A stretch of DNA of 27,272 nt from Paramacrobiotus richtersi (Eukaryota > Tardigrada > Eutardigrada > Parachela > Macrobiotidae): NCBI GenBank assembly GCA_034698045.1, contig JAQGAU010000485.1, forward strand, positions 1-27,272, written 5' to 3'. A model generated the notes under the pieces. The model worked only from the letters and a program-made list of their open reading frames with translations, was not told where the DNA came from and did not search any database. Both the position numbers and the translations under genes were made by a program. Below are positions 1 to 9,591 of this stretch, one piece after another. How positions within the stretch are numbered: the first letter of the stretch is position 1; every line of letters starts with the position of its first letter.

Positions 1-498
1 TTGGAGTCTTTTACAATGCCGACTACGATGTTAAATATAATTAAAGCGATTAAAGATGAACCCGAGAATCGGGAAATCGAAGAAGTGATTATTGTAAATT
101 CGGTTATACAAGCCATGGAAAACAGAACACTCGTTAAAAGATATTTCGGTAAAGCCGATGCGCAGTTTAAATTTCCTTGGAGCTTGTCACCATTAGTAAA
201 CATGCGACCGCAGTTTTACGATAAAATTGAGAAATATTGGAGTTTCGTGTTACAAAATGCAGTTTTAGAGATAAATAATCCCGAAGGGAGTACTACAATA
301 GAAATCGCGCATTATGTCAGTACAACAGCGCCGCAGATGCCCGTAAATGTATTGGAGTTCATTGATACTGCAGTTTATACGATGGTTGATGATAAAGCTT
401 CGTGTATTGAAATTACTGCAGACGCTAAATTACGTTTAAAGAAACCGACTGAGAGCGGAATCATAAAATTCACAGGTCGCCGTAGTCAATTACAATAA
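1..498 (+). CDS. Unrecognised intronless reading frame, open at the window edge
   Basis: The frame is open from the first base, so the true start probably lies outside the window; the first internal ATG is at position 16. It runs about 165 codons to a TAA with no splice signal that is needed. The product is soluble-looking, without signal peptide, membrane segment or cysteine motif; it contains a mixed acidic/hydrophobic middle (FPWSLSPLVNMRPQFYDKIE) and ends in a basic tail (TGRRSQLQ). I recognise no domain. Together with the next small frame on the same strand, its compact intronless style differs from the intron-rich genes downstream. It could be an old virus-derived insertion, a mobile-element gene or a host orphan; the sequence does not decide. 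That it is coding is likely from its length and composition, but its function is unknown. Confidence 0.45.
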   Translation: MESFTMPTTMLNIIKAIKDEPENREIEEVIIVNSVIQAMENRTLVKRYFGKADAQFKFPWSLSPLVNMRPQFYDKIEKYWSFVLQNAVLEINNPEGSTTIEIAHYVSTTAPQMPVNVLEFIDTAVYTMVDDKASCIEITADAKLRLKKPTESGIIKFTGRRSQLQ

Positions 499-640
499 AG
501 TCTTGATATGTTATGACATGGTGAGCCGATTGTAACATTAGCGTATCATACGACATGGTAGCTGATAAATGGAAGTGTAAAATACCGAGTGGTACGTAAA
601 ACGCACGATGTGTGACGTAAATATTTTTACAGATTGAAGA

Positions 641-895
641 ATGGACGCGTTTGTGATTGTAAATGCAAACTGCGACGGATGCCGACAGAATACTCCTAAA
701 AATCGTCGATGTTGGAGATGCATTCGAGAGATGAACCCAAACGATGATCAGTTTATGATGGCTCTTTACATGGAGATATGCATGCATAATCGTAGTGCAT
801 ACGAAGGATATCTCCAAGTGAGGAATGAAGCTTACACGTTTTTTTACTTTAAAGCAATAAAAGAAGTGGTACGTACTTTAGGTTACCCAGAATGA
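641..895 (+). CDS. Small cysteine-containing protein of unknown function
   Basis: This is an ATG-started frame of 84 codons. Near the N-terminus it has a cysteine cluster, CDGC followed by CWRC (residues about 11-28), spaced like a small zinc-binding site. The rest is aromatic and acidic, with a run of Phe/Tyr near the end. It lies 142 bases after the preceding unknown frame on the same strand, and no intron is required, so the two may belong to one inserted unit. I recognise no family. It is short enough that chance cannot be excluded, although the paired CxxC motifs argue for a real product. Confidence 0.4.
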   Translation: MDAFVIVNANCDGCRQNTPKNRRCWRCIREMNPNDDQFMMALYMEICMHNRSAYEGYLQVRNEAYTFFYFKAIKEVVRTLGYPE

Positions 896-924
896 GCAGT
901 AAAAGAAGAGAAAAGTTGCCGGCG

Positions 925-1440
925 ATGCCGATAACGAATACCGATGGTAAATAAATTTGTACTAAATTGTACAAGAAAACGCTAAATTGCGAAATACCGC
1001 GGGTAAATAAATCGAAAAATATACCAATTATACGGGAAAAAGCCGATGGCAGATAAATTCAAAAACGCTGATAAGCGAAATACCGCGGGTAAATAAATTA
1101 AAAACAAACCAATAATACGGTAAAAAACGCTAAATCGCGAAACACCGAGGGTGAATAAATTAAAAATATACCAATTATACGGAAAAAGAAAGCCGAGTGG
1201 CAATTAAATGAAAAACGCCGAAGATGCGAAAAGTCGTGGACTAATAAATTATTTTTGAAAACGTCAGAAAAATGACAAAGTCGCGGACTAATAAATTAAA
1301 AAGATACCAATAATACGGTAAAAAGCCGAATGGCAAATAAAATTAAAATCGCAATAAATGCGAAAAAGTCGAGGACTAATAAATTAATGACGGATAAATC
1401 CGAAAAAGTCGAAAAAGACCAAAGCCGATGGCTAATAAAT
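925..1440 (+). repeat. Irregular minisatellite with AATAAA-containing units
   Basis: A loose motif of the form CCG-N-N-GG followed by an A/T-rich tail with AATAAA occurs about eleven times, near 943, 997, 1042, 1083, 1145, 1193, 1233, 1281, 1327, 1369 and 1422, with spacing of roughly 40-60 bases. Two alternating variants are visible, one reading ACCGCGGGTAAATAAAT and one reading GTCGNGGACTAATAAATTA. Longer stretches such as ATACCAATTATACGG also recur between some units. No convincing gene overlaps it; the reading frames here are by-products of the repeat. It separates the two unknown frames from the zinc-finger array. Confidence 0.7.
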
Positions 1441-1639
1441 TTGCGCAATTTCAGGCCGTCAAGTGGTACGGACACAACCAGCCGAGAAACCCACCGATTT
1501 GACGAATGACGATGCCTGATGACGAGACAATGATGCGCTACTAACCACACCATTTTTCGATTGCTGGGAATCCAGTTTTGACTGTTCACTAACAAGGATG
1601 ACGGACGACCGGATGTGGAAAGGAGGACCTTTCCCTCTC

Positions 1640-1765
1640 AGGTCTTTACCTAATTTTATATATATAGATATTTGTATAGATATTTAGATATAGATATTGT
1701 ATAGATATAGATATTTATATAGATATTTGTCCTGAGGGAGAAGGTAAGGTCTTTACCTAATTTTA
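1640..1765 (+). repeat. 19-bp direct repeat flanking an A/T microsatellite
   Basis: AGGTCTTTACCTAATTTTA occurs at 1640-1658 and again at 1747-1765. Between the copies lies a run of TATATAGATATTTG-type simple repeat. The second copy overlaps the former splice donor after the exon 2 remnant of array copy 1, so the duplication sits at the broken 5' end of that gene. A small hairpin (GGAAAGG, four-base loop, CCTTTCC; 1617-1634) lies just upstream. Confidence 0.65.
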
Positions 1766-1928
1766 ATTCTGAATTTTTTATTCTTTTATCATGAAATAAA
1801 TCACCATAAAGGAGATGTACTGTATAGAAAGTTCATTCTTTCAGTTTTATTTCTTTAATGATCTGAATATATGTTGACAAAATCATATTGACATTTTCTT
1901 GTTTTGAAATTCGCATACGGTACGTCGC
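1731..1928 (+). pseudogene. Remnant of exon 2 and intron 2 of array copy 1
   Basis: Positions 1731-1743 resemble the last bases of exon 2 in the other copies (the GGAGAAG segment before the donor), and the next bases match their intron 2 start (GTAAGGTCTTT). Further down, ATGAAATAAATCACCAT and the stretch ending in a CATACGGTACG-like motif match intron 2 of copies 2 and 3. The THAP exon and the rest of the zinc-knuckle exon are absent. This marks the breakpoint where copy 1 lost its 5' half. Confidence 0.6.
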
Positions 1929-4606
1929 ATGTTGAGGAAATTACGACACCGTTCTATGAAGGAGAAAAAAACTAGTCCATCTAAACGTGCTGAGATGATG
2001 TATGCAACTGCAATTGTATTAAAAATAGCGAAGTGTAATAGTAGCCTGTTTCTAGGAAAAGCTGTTTTCGCCAAAGAACTCCTTGTCCCGCGGTCAGTTT
2101 TTGGTCCATTAGTGGCGCCATTATCCGACAAATGTCCGTCATCCTTTCCGTACGGTATCCGCAGTGAAGCTTCTCAAAAACTGGAGTATTTCCAAATGGA
2201 CTCGGACCGGTTTGCCAACTGGTTCAGATATGTCAGGAAGGCGACGAACTTGTCCGAGCAGAATTTGGCTGTACATTCATCCGGTGCGGAAGTGTTTTTC
2301 GTAACGACTAGAGTGGTGTTGCCGGGAGAAGAGCTCAAAGTGGGATATTCACGCAGATATGCCCAGCTCATTGGCATGAGAACAGATGAGAACAGAAGTG
2401 AACATGGTAAGTTATTGACGGTAACATTTTGTTGTGGTAATTCATCTAAGGTTTTAACTGCGTAGTCGTGAAACGCATAGTTTAGTTCATAAAATATTTG
2501 TACGATCGGTTTCTGTCGGACAGTTCTGGATGTTTTCTGACTGTTGGTAATGCTGTATTCATTCCAGATTCCGCTTTGCCTTATGACGATCACGAGTCTT
2601 TGATCGACGAAAACCATTTTCCACAAGAAAAAGGAAATCCAGTTATCCCTGAATGGGCGGAGAACGACTCGGCGTCTTTTGCAAATCTGTTACAAGTTCT
2701 TCCGATAACTGATGAACCGTCGCTTCCGTTGCCTCATGAATTGCCGGCATTTGCCTCTATTCCGTTTGACAAGGAATTGCTCAAAGATGACAACGGATCG
2801 GATATCAGGACGGATTTAAGTGATACGCCAGAGCCATCTGTTTCCAAAAAGGAGAAAAGGAGAACAGAAGGGAAGAGTACGGTGAAGTGCGAACTGTGTA
2901 ATTATCAATGCATCCCCGGCAGCATGGTGAAGCACATTCGGAAATCTCATCCAGACTTCGCTGGCAAATGGCTGCATGAATGTTCAGATTGTGGAGTGAA
3001 ATTTCCTTCTTCACATTCACGTAAAATACATGTGCAGACACAGGTAATTCCAAACAGATATGATTTGGAAGTAAAAACCGACAGATTTTTTGTTTTGAAA
3101 GCGAACGAAAACCTAGTGAACTTAATTGATACATTATGACCCAGTAACAAATTTGATTTGTAATATAATTTTGGCTTATGATAGATCAGTTACATTGATG
3201 ACTCAAAGCGGCTAAAAGGTTGTACGTCTTACTTTCCAGCTTTCAATTAGCTAACTAATTCTGTTGAATTATGAGTTTATTTTTTTGGCTGTACTCACTT
3301 TCGGATTACGTAGATGGTATGTTTAGGTCACGATTGCTTAACTCATGAAATTCCTATTTTCACATGTCACCTTTACCTTAATGTGAGAAGTAAGACCTTA
3401 AGATGCCTGAATATTTCCGTAAAAAATGTTAATAATCGTGAAAAAATGTAACAGGCATTAAAAAAAACGATAAAATACATTTGCTGGGATTAAAAAATTA
3501 CCCTCCAATGTAAGAAGTCTTTCTCGCCGTAGCACAAGCATGCACCGAAGATGATATCATCCGCGGCGGTTCAAGAAGCCATCGAGCACATCAGAGCCAC
3601 GCAGCTGTTCTCTTTCTATTGCCGAAAGTGCCGGCTCCATTTCCCCAGCAAAGCCGTTTTCGATCTCCACCAGTTATGTCATTCGACGGAAGATAGCCAG
3701 GATCATTCGGAGCGGAAGTGCCCGCACTGTGATTATGAGGGGACGAGTTTTTCTGACCTCATTAATCATATATTAATCCACGGACTGAGTGGGAAAGACT
3801 TGAAACCTTGTCTTATATGTGGGCATCACTGCTATAAAATGAAAAGCCATATGCAAAAGCGTCATCGCAGCCTGATAAGAAGTATTGCGGCTGATTGGGA
3901 GCATCAGTGCGAGGATTGTGGTGATAGATTTAAGCTGAAGTATGCGCTGGAAATTCACAGGAAGACGCTACATAACGGCTTCCAGTGTTTGTATTGCGCT
4001 AAAATTTGCTACACTCCCTCGGAAATTGGGGCTCATGTGCTGGAGCACAAGGACGGTGAAGCATATCCATGTCCGTCATGTGAGAAACGATTTCCTTTTT
4101 ATCCGTTACTGAACAATCATTATCGCGGCCTTCATGACGTGACTAACGCCAAGTGTTGTCCGGTTTGCCGGCACACTATTCCTGGCGGTAGGCTGCAGAT
4201 CGCGAATCATATGGAACGATGCGGGAAAGATGGTTTCGTTCGTCGAAGAGACGGGACTGAAAGAGTATCAACGGGATTGAAAGTGACAGCCAGATTTAAG
4301 GGAGTGCTTAAAGGGCAGCGCGTACCATGTGATCAGTGTGGGAAGTTATGTGTCTCGGCGCAAACTCTGTACCAACACATGCGCGGGGTGCATATGGGGG
4401 GCAGAAGAGAGAAGGACAGGGAAAAGCGGGAAGAACGAAAAAGAAAGGGAATCGTGGATACGTACGTCGTACCAAGGAAGCGCATGGCGCTGGATGAGTT
4501 TCCCTATCAGTGTGCTGAGTGCCAGATGGGATTTGTGTTAGAGGTTAATTTGGTCAAACACAAGGAGTCACGGCATCCGGCAACAGGTGTTGAGAAGCGA
4601 AAATGA
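1929..4606 (+). CDS. Array copy 1: headless PR/SET-C2H2 zinc-finger gene (no THAP)
   Basis: Three exons align with exons 3-5 of the full-length paralogue: 2056-2406 (PR domain core), 2568-3043 (acidic linker and first two fingers) and 3533-4606 (nine more fingers). Phases agree (1, 0). The PR part shows FANWFRYVRK, EQNL and the PGEELKVGYS ending typical of PRDM proteins. Eleven fingers follow, one of C2HC type (CCPVC...H...C), and a basic patch PRKRM lies before the last finger. The 5' exons are missing. An ATG at 1929 opens a frame that runs through the former intron 2 into exon 3, so a shortened protein of about 570 residues is possible; this start is a guess. Intron 4 (3044-3532) holds nothing else that I can see. 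Likely a nuclear DNA-binding protein; without the knuckle and PR N-terminus, methyltransferase activity is unlikely. Confidence 0.7.
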
Positions 4607-5059
4607 CAATTGGGGTTTATTTTCTTTGTGTGTGGACGGACATGATCTCTTTATCCTCGTCTGCTGAATGGCACTTTCAGATGCTTGTTGTTGTTGCTGT
4701 AGAAGTATACAAGAAAACTCTCTTTAAAGGTCATTTGGGTATATAACTTGCCAGACCGTCATCTCTGCAACAAAATCTGCGGATTACGGTGCGGACTAAA
4801 GCAAAACTGATTTCAAGTTGCAGAATGCTACCAGTAGAAACAAAAAAAATCAAAGAAATCGTATGGTTTAACAAAAACGGACATACGGTCAGACATGTTT
4901 ATTGTTAGTAGCTTATATCAGGACTCACCGCATTTTACTACTTTCACTACATCCACCGCAGCAGGATGCCGTAAGTTTTTCGCAAGTGTTCGCAGCGCTT
5001 ACTTCAGTCCATGGTTTATACGTTGGCGCCCGATGGCATCGGGCCGATGCCCTTCTTCG
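4607..5059 (+). repeat. 3' flank of copy 1, shared by the array units
   Basis: No gene is seen here. About 4635-4830 is related to the sequence after copies 2, 3 and 4: a block with CATGATCTCTTTATC, then CTTTCAGAT, then CCGTCATCTCTGC and GCGGATTACG. It therefore belongs to the duplicated unit, either as 3' UTR or downstream spacer. The remainder, 4831-5059, shows no recognisable feature. Confidence 0.55.
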
Positions 5060-5344
5060 GTTGTAAAAAAAACAGCGCCATAATCTTTCGCTATAACACG
5101 ACGCCGCCGCAGTGAGCTGAGCCACGAAAAATCATTTAAGGTAACTGCTCCCCTCGAGCCGCCCGGTGGTGACTTGTGAGCACTATTTTTTTCATCACAT
5201 TTATTATCATTTATGATTTGTCTGCAGTCTTTGTGATTTCTTTCATCGACCACGTTTGGAGGAAATTCAAGATTTGTAGATGTACTCAACTACTGATTGT
5301 TTCGCAGTTGGAGATTTGGAGTGAATTTCTCAGTTCTTCCGGCA
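5060..5344 (+). promoter_or_regulatory. 5' block of copy 2, conserved among array units
   Basis: The sequence is related to those upstream of copies 3 and 4. Shared landmarks are a GCGCCATA stretch, CGCAGT, and the exact string CCTCGAGCCGCC (5152-5163), which lies 193 bases before the THAP start codon. A GACCAC(A/G)TTTGG motif follows closer to the gene. Conservation in three copies, while introns have drifted, suggests promoter and 5' UTR function. No TATA box is obvious. Confidence 0.4.
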
Positions 5345-8300
5345 ATGGTGGTCTGTAGATGCGCTGTGAATGGATGCAAAAGCTCTCGCTCCAAATCGGG
5401 CCTTGTAACTGGCGATGGAATACACTTTTTCCAGTTTCCCCACCACACCGCAGACCCGAAACGATTCGCCAAGTGGGCCGAATTCGCTGGCAAGGAGTCA
5501 TCATGGAAGCCAAATACCGGTACGGTCATGTGTTCCGTACATTTCGACCCTGCCTGCGTCAAGACAGACACCAGGCGTGCCATACTGAAGCCTCACGCCG
5601 TTCCTACGATTGCTGACAGTTCGACAGCATTTAGTGGCATGGAGACTGTAGTTGACTCGACTAAATCTTTTATTACATCGGAGACTAACTTTGTTAAAAA
5701 ACGCGTTTCCGTGTGTCGGGTTCGGAAAATCGATCGAATATTGCGTCGTCCCGGTTGCTTCGAGAAAACGGTACGTTTTGGGAAAGTGCTGTGATTTCGA
5801 AATCTGGAGTGATTATTGCATGGATTTGCAGTTTGCGAAGCGTGCCATCCGTCAGCGGAGGAACCCTGCTGGATCCATGCCAAACGATTCCCGGATAGAG
5901 ACGTCCCTGTTCTCGCTGTGGCTAGCCTTCCCGAACAACTGCTCTTAGATGTTTCCCCCGAAGGAGAAGGTAAAGTCTTTCGCATTCAGACATTTCCCGT
6001 AGTTTCTTCTCCTTTCATCATGAAACATCATATGAAAAGGGAACTTCTAGAAAGTAAGTTAGATTTGGGTTCGAATTTCCTTGCACAGATTAATTTCTTT
6101 CCAGAAAAAGTCGTTCTCGCCAAAGAACTCCTCGTCCCGCGGTCAGTTTTTGGTCCATTAGTGGCGCCTTTATCGGGCAAACGTCCTTCATCCTTTCCGT
6201 ACGGTGTCCGCAGTGAAGCTTCTCAGAAACTGCAGTATTTCCAAACGGACTCGGACCTGTTCGCCAACTGGATGAGGCACGTTAGAAAAGCTGAGAATTC
6301 GTTTGAGCAGAATTTGGCCGTACATTCGTCCGGCGCAGAAGTGTTTTTCGTCACGACAAAAGTGGTGTTGCCGGGAGAAGAGCTCAAAGTGGGATATTCC
6401 ACCAAATATGCCCAGCTTATTGGCGTCAGCAATGACAAAAGGAGTGAATACGGTAAGTAAATGACAATGGGTTTATTTTGGTGCTGTTTAATTTGTTATG
6501 ACTTTTCTGGTAGTAATCTATCAATAAACTTATACACAGACTCTTTAGGATATTAACTGCGTCGGCTTGTAATGCACAGAATACTGGTACGATATTTTAT
6601 TCTTTGACTATATTTTCAGATGCTTTTGTTATTATTGTAACGTAATCATTCCAGATTCCACTTTGCCCCATAGTGATGGTAATCACAGCCACAGCCAGAA
6701 TTTTGAGTCTTCGTTCGATAAAAATCAGTTCCCGATAGAAATAGGAAAGCCCGTTATGTCTGAATCGGGGAACGACGCGGTGCCTTTTGAAAATTTGGTA
6801 GAAGTTCTTCCAATGATCGACGAACCATCGTTTCCGTTGCGCGATGAAGTGCCGGCGTTTGACTCCAGTGCGGCTGACGAAGAGGACCCCGGATCGGATA
6901 TGGATCTGTGTGATTCGCCAGAGCCATCTGTTTCGACAAGAAAGACAAGAAGGAGAGCGTTCCGCTTGCGCATGGTGAAATGCGAATTATGCAGTTATCA
7001 GTGCGTCTATCAAAACAAGATGAAGCATATTCGGAAAGCGCATCCGGAATTGGCTGACAAATGGCCGCACCAGTGTTCTGATTGTGGAATGAAATTTCCA
7101 TGTGTACGTTCGAAGAAGTCACATGTGAAGGCACAGGTATTTCTAAACTAATAATTTGGAAGTAAACTTGGCTGAAACTCGAAAAACTTCGATATGAGAG
7201 TGAACGAAAAAACGTTAGCAGAAAGATTGCAAAAAGTACCATGGTTTTAATTTATAATTACCTAGTGTACTCTGGTGATTCGGGGTGCCTGGAAGGTTTG
7301 TTGCATTTCTTACTTTTCCGGTTACAGTTTAACTAGACAGCTGACAATTCAGTGTAGTTATGCAGTTAATTTTCTTGATCAGAGTTTTGTAGGTGTACAA
7401 TAATTTCGGCAATCAAGCAAGTGAAATTTTGTCCGCAGCACGGTAAAGTTCTGCATAGTCATGATAATGATGTGGACAAGTACACAAGAAACAATAATTC
7501 ATTTTTGTTCGAGGGACGAAAGCGGACGGAGATAAAGAATTATTTACAGTTTTAAAATGTGATTGCAGCATTTATTGATGTGATTTCAATGTGATTACAA
7601 TAATTTATTGCAGCACCCGCCTGCACCAGAGATTGTTACAACCGGAGCAATTCAAGAAGCCATCGAGCACATGAAGGCGACGCAGAATTTCTCATATTAC
7701 TGCCGAGTGTGCCGGCGCAGCTATCCCACCAAAGCCGTCTTCGATCTTCACCGGTTCCATCATTCTACGGACGATGGCACAGAGCACACGGAGCGGAAGT
7801 GTCCACACTGTGATTACAACGGGACGAGTTTTGCGGATCTGACTACTCACTTACTGACCCACGGACTGGGTGTAAAAGACAGGAAACCCTGCCTAATATG
7901 TGGACATTACACTCTGAAAGTGCCAGGCCACATGCGACAGTGTCATCGCAGTTTGATGAAAAGTATCGCCGCTGATTGGGAGCATCAGTGCGAGGATTGT
8001 GGTGATCGATTTAAGCTCAAGCATGCGCTAGAGATTCACAGGAAGACGCTACATAACGGCTTCCAGTGTTTATACTGCGCAAAAATGTTCTATACTGCAA
8101 GTGAGATGGGGGTTCATGTGCTGGAGCACAAGGTCGGCGACGCATTTCCATGTCCTTCGTGTGAGAAACGATATCCTATTTATCCGCTACTGAACACTCA
8201 CTACCGCTTTCTTCACGATTTGACCAAGGCCGAGACTTGTCCGGTCTGTCGGAGTATAATTCTTGGTGGCAACGTGTTGGTCGCGAAGCATATGAAACGA

Positions 8301-8561
8301 TGCGGGAAAGGTGGCTCTGTTCGTCGGGGAAACGCGGCTGTCAAGTTTAAGGGAGTGCCTAAAGGGCAGCGCGTACAATGTGATCAGTGTGGGAAATTAT
8401 TCATCTCGGCGCATAGCCTGAATAGGCATATGCGATTGGTGCATACGGGGGTGGATGAGTTTCCGCATCAATGCGCTGAATGCCAACGAGGATTTGTGTT
8501 AGAAGTTAATTTGGTCAAACACAAGGAAACACGGCATCCGGAAAAAGATGTTAAAAAGTAG
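5345..8561 (+). CDS. Array copy 2: THAP / PR-SET / C2H2 gene, frameshifted in the THAP exon
   Basis: Exons by homology and splice signals are 5345-5770 (THAP), 5832-5969 (zinc knuckle and PR start), 6105-6452 (PR core), 6655-7136 (linker, fingers 1-2) and 7614-8561 (fingers 3-11). The THAP domain has C-x4-C, a C-x2-H pair in VMCSVHF and the AVPTI box. Relative to copy 3, one base is missing in the KKRRFRV-coding stretch near 5703. The THAP exon then ends in phase 0 although exon 2 needs phase 1, so THAP and PR are out of frame. Intron 2 (5970-6104, 135 nt) contains no stop and is a multiple of three, so it could be retained. The basic linker before the last finger (about 30 residues in copies 3 and 4) is deleted in frame. 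The remaining PR and fingers are open. It may be a decaying gene, a gene using another start, or a base-calling error. Confidence 0.7.
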
Positions 8562-8939
8562 AAATTGAGTAGGGTGTTTGTGGTTTTCTGTGTGTATGTC
8601 GATATGACCTCTTTATCATCTTCTGGATGAATGTTACTTTCTGACAGTACTGATACTACTTGCTTCTGTAGCATACTGTAAAGACTATCTCTTTAGTTCA
8701 TCTAATGAATAATCTTCGAGACCTTCATCTCTTTAACAACAATTGCGGGATTACGAAATGGAGAAAACTGCTGGACTCGTTTCAAGTTGCACGGTTTGCC
8801 AACTACAACTAGCTCAAACGACAGAGAACCAAATTATCTGCAGACTGGCTGTAGCAGAAAGAATAAAACGAGTTACGTAGATATTCATGTATATATACTC
8901 GAACCACGAACGTGATAACAATACAGATACAGACAAGCT
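8562..8939 (+). repeat. 3' flank of copy 2, shared by the array units
   Basis: No gene is seen. About 8575-8810 closely matches the sequence after copy 3 (CGATATGACCTCTTTATC, ACTTTCTGACAGTACTGATA, CTTCGAGACCTTCATCTC) and more loosely that after copies 1 and 4. It contains CGGTTTGCCAACT (8792-8804), which also occurs in the PR exon and marks the junction of the relic copy downstream. Positions 8811-8939 show nothing further. Confidence 0.55.
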
Positions 8940-9280
8940 GATAACAATAAAGTACACTTCTGCAATAATATTGTTATATTTTAAAGCCGAATAAAGCACA
9001 ACACAAAGTATGGCTTTATGCACAGTATTTTATCTGAAAATTAAAGAAGTGTAGCAGTACAAATAGTAAAACTAACAATTAATGTTCTTATTTCCGATTT
9101 CTGGTGCCAGATGCGGAGCTTTTGTCAAAAACCGGCGCCATAGTCTTTGTCGTTGACGCTAGCTGCAGCCGCAGTGCGTTGCAGCAGGAAGAATGATTCG
9201 AGGTAGCTGGCTTCCCTCTACCACCCTCGAGCCGCCACTGGGTAATAAGTATTTTTTTGATCATATTAAATTATTATTAA

Positions 9281-9412
9281 GTCAGTAATATTTAAGCCGA
9301 AGAAGGGGGGGTGGGGTAAAGATAGTAATAAGACCAAATGTTGCACCATTCGATAGAACTCGACGAGCTGAGTCGAATGATACCAAATTTGGACCAAAAA
9401 AATATTACTGAC
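9281..9412. mobile_element. Foldback hairpin insertion, MITE-like
   Basis: The 132-bp segment begins with GTCAGTAATATTT and ends with the reverse complement AAATATTACTGAC, a perfect 13-bp inverted repeat. Further inside, CCAAATGTTGCACCATTCG pairs imperfectly with CGAATGATACCAAATTTGG, closing on a short GACGAG loop. One arm carries about 35 extra bases, including a G-rich run (GGGGGGGTGGGG). It is absent from the corresponding place upstream of copies 2 and 4, so it inserted after the duplications or was lost from the others. No coding capacity and no clear target duplication are seen. A nonautonomous foldback or MITE is the best reading. Confidence 0.5.
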
Positions 9413-9417
9413 GCTAA

Positions 9418-9437
9418 TATGCAGCGGGAGCTGCATA
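9418..9437. repeat. Short perfect palindrome
   Basis: TATGCAGC and GCTGCATA form an 8-bp perfect stem around a four-base GGGA loop. It lies six bases beyond the end of the foldback insertion and may be part of the same inserted DNA. Confidence 0.55.
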
Positions 9438-9591
9438 GTACTGTCTTGTTAATTTTTGTCTTTTGATGTCAGTTATTAAATAATAATAATGATGATTGAT
9501 GTGTGATTTAATTTTGATTGACCACATTAGACCACAGATTCCCAAAGATAAATACTGAACATTACTTGGTAGTTTAATACTGATTGTAACA

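Larger units (their letters stand above)
8940..9591 (+). promoter_or_regulatory. 5' block of copy 3, conserved among array units, with insertions
   Basis: Positions 8940-9090 match 13815-13945 upstream of copy 4 (AACAATAAAGTA..., AGTATTTTATCTGAAAATT, AGCAGTACAAATAGTAAAAC). The shared string CCTCGAGCCGCC lies at 9225-9236. It is 367 bases from the start codon, against 153 and 193 in copies 4 and 2, because about 200 bases have been inserted between, including a foldback element. The stretch TTTTGATTGACCACATT just before the gene is again shared. Probable promoter and 5' UTR. Confidence 0.4.

Noticed and set aside
5593-5985. Minus-strand frame of about 130 codons over the THAP and knuckle exons
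   Set aside because: It is the antisense shadow of conserved plus-strand exons; similar shadows appear opposite the other copies, and the plus-strand domains explain the conservation.
6754-7242. Minus-strand frame of 162 codons over the linker/finger exon of copy 2
   Set aside because: It is antisense to an exon with clear C2H2 fingers and recurs only where the plus strand is coding.
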